Source: Clostridiales bacterium (GTDB lineage Bacteria; Bacillota; Clostridia; Oscillospirales; Oscillospiraceae). Taken from it: a stretch of DNA of 7,968 nucleotides. The notes beneath the pieces are model-generated. The model saw nothing but the letters and a program-made list of their open reading frames with translations, was not told where the DNA came from and did not search any database. The stretch is from NCBI GenBank assembly GCA_019422005.1, contig JAHZEF010000034.1:572-8539 (forward strand), read 5' to 3'. A program made the translations under genes and the position numbers. This document shows positions 7,325 to 7,968 of the stretch, in pieces; positions within the stretch are counted from its first letter, which is position 1, and the number at the start of each line of letters is the position of its first letter.

Positions 7325-7362
7325 AAAAAATCCGTCAAAGCCTGACGGCTTTGACGGATTTT
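7325..7362. terminator. Bidirectional intrinsic terminator
   Basis: TCCGTCAAAGCC (7331-7342), loop TGAC, GGCTTTGACGGA (7347-7358): a perfect 12-bp stem. Six A residues (7325-7330) precede it and four T residues (7359-7362) follow it, so both strands read hairpin then T-run. The better T-run is on the minus strand. That makes it the terminator of the leftward gene ending at 7435, about 75 bases upstream on that strand. Confidence 0.85.
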
Positions 7363-7434
7363 GGTCGGAGTGTAATGATAGGACTTAAAGAAATGTAGTA
7401 ATATCAATAATTTGCAGTCCATTGGCAAGAGGTT

Positions 7435-7866
7435 TTATTTTACATAGCATTCCTTGACCGTCACATTATACTGACTTTTGATCATCTTTTTTACGCTATC
7501 CCGTTTTCCCCACAAATCATTAATCAAATACTTAAATGTAGCCATGGATATCCAGCAATAGTCCCCGACCCGTTCATGGATATTGACTGGGCATGTAATG
7601 ACACATAAGGCTAATCCCCAAATAAAACTTGGAGAAATGTTTAGATTTTGATCTTTATCAATAGCAAGCGGAACGTTACTATTCCAAACAATTTTGCTTT
7701 CTTCACCTGTTCCGTGTATTAAGCCGCAACGCATAACATGATAAATAATCTGTTCCAATGTACAATACCCTTCGCTATCAGATTTAATATCCTTATGTGT
7801 GAAAGGTGGTTGTAATATGGGAGAAACGAACACCATCCAGGCCTTTGAAGCAAAGCCGTACATCAT
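7435..7866 (-). CDS. Hypothetical protein with possible HEPN motif, probably 5'-truncated
   Basis: A 143-codon open frame of AT-rich composition unlike the operon. I do not recognise a named family. Residues from about 23 onward read like a genuine protein, with HKDIKSDSEGYCTLEQII leading to VMRCGLIHGTG. The R46-x4-H51 pattern there resembles the R-x4-6-H signature of HEPN ribonuclease domains found in toxin and abortive-infection systems. A single short motif is weak evidence. The start is doubtful. ATG at 7866 has no ribosome binding site and follows an in-frame TAA by 12 bases. A later ATG at residue 11 has only a modest AAAGG before it. The first 17 or so residues are antisense to the start of the rightward remnant at 7817. 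The native N-terminus has therefore probably been lost at a junction near 7800. It is followed by the bidirectional terminator at 7331-7358. Confidence 0.5.
   Translation of the reverse strand: MMYGFASKAWMVFVSPILQPPFTHKDIKSDSEGYCTLEQIIYHVMRCGLIHGTGEESKIVWNSNVPLAIDKDQNLNISPSFIWGLALCVITCPVNIHERVGDYCWISMATFKYLINDLWGKRDSVKKMIKSQYNVTVKECYVK
7802..7809 (+). promoter_or_regulatory. Ribosome binding site of the broken BRO-N-like gene
   Basis: AAAGGTGG lies seven bases before ATG at 7817. Its quality and spacing show that a rightward gene really started here, although the frame now stops after 17 codons. Confidence 0.65.
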
Positions 7867-7968
7867 GTGACGAAGAACTTAAAGAATGATTTTCCTCTAT
7901 CACAGATGCTGTTACTGTTCTGATCGATAGTACCGACCCCAATCGATATATTAAAAAAGCGTTCCCGT
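7817..7968 (+). pseudogene. Broken 5' end of a BRO-N/DinD-like (antirepressor or damage-inducible) gene, cut by window end
   Basis: Translation from the ATG at 7817 gives MGETNTIQAFEAKPYIM and then TGA at 7868. The opening resembles the IQIFE start of DinD-like and BRO-N proteins. A +1 change of frame somewhere in about 7855-7866 continues as RTSCDEELKE. It meets a second TGA at 7887-7889, where the family normally has Trp (EEWYFS or EEWFFS), and then reads FSSITDAVTVLIDSTDPN and onward, open to the window edge. This matches the family pattern W-x-FS-x-x-D-V-x-x-VLTDS-x-x-P-x-x-Y. Two lesions (frameshift and nonsense) make it a pseudogene unless sequencing error is involved. The match is from memory of the family pattern, not from a search. 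Its first codons are antisense to the start of the leftward gene. Such genes are typical of prophages and mobile islands. Confidence 0.6.

Larger units (their letters stand above)
7008..7434. other. Gene-poor interval with three terminators and a GC drop
   Basis: No convincing gene is seen in this stretch of about 430 bases. It holds the operon terminator, a small weak hairpin (AGTGA 7127-7131 with TCACT 7141-7145, then a T-run), an intrinsic terminator at 7193-7220 and a bidirectional one at 7331-7358. Base composition changes from strongly GC-rich to AT-rich across roughly 7090-7230. Short open frames here lack ribosome binding sites, including a TTG-started 77-codon frame on the minus strand and a 48-codon ATG frame across 7095-7240. 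They are probably chance or remnants of lost genes. Confidence 0.55.

Noticed and set aside
7195..7428. 77-codon minus-strand open frame
   Set aside because: It starts with TTG, lacks a ribosome binding site and runs through the bidirectional terminator hairpin, which would stop its own transcription.

Overview
The window looks like chromosomal DNA of an obligately anaerobic, GC-rich member of the Bacillota, probably a gut-type Clostridia. The reasons are strong GGAGG-type ribosome binding sites, a glycyl radical enzyme with its radical-SAM activase, an AraC-type regulator, and a Cof-type HAD phosphatase. No rRNA, tRNA or CRISPR was seen, and the assignment to a group is inference.

Left part (1-956): a complete Cof/HAD-IIB phosphatase gene runs rightward. 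It converges on a leftward AraC-family regulator (957-1790), and a 15-bp GC-rich hairpin at 919-952 sits between the two stop codons.

Middle (1791-7007): a divergent control region of about 200 bp separates the regulator from a tight three-gene operon on the plus strand. The genes are a glycyl radical enzyme (1987-4344), its radical-SAM activase (4341-5231, starting in an ATGA overlap) and a two-part protein (5235-7007) with an unrecognised N-terminal domain and a ROK-like sugar-kinase fold. Both divergent promoters can be proposed, and repeats just upstream of the operon promoter are candidate binding sites for the AraC protein. The simplest reading is an inducible anaerobic catabolic module. 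The activase installs the radical on Gly760, the enzyme eliminates or cleaves from a hydroxylated substrate, and the kinase-like protein handles the substrate or product. The substrate is not assignable. The active-site Cys, Glu and an Asp in the diol-dehydratase position are present, while two His positions of glycerol dehydratase appear to be Ser. No microcompartment shell genes are present.

Right part (7008-7968): GC content falls visibly and the architecture changes. A hairpin closes the operon at 7059-7089. An orphan intrinsic terminator follows at 7193-7220 and a near-perfect bidirectional terminator at 7331-7358. Beyond these is a leftward AT-rich gene with a possible HEPN motif, which appears to lack its native 5' end. 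Its first codons lie antisense to the start of a rightward, broken BRO-N/DinD-like gene (antirepressor or damage-inducible type) that runs off the window. The right end is therefore a decayed, probably acquired segment of phage or defence-island character next to a conserved metabolic operon.
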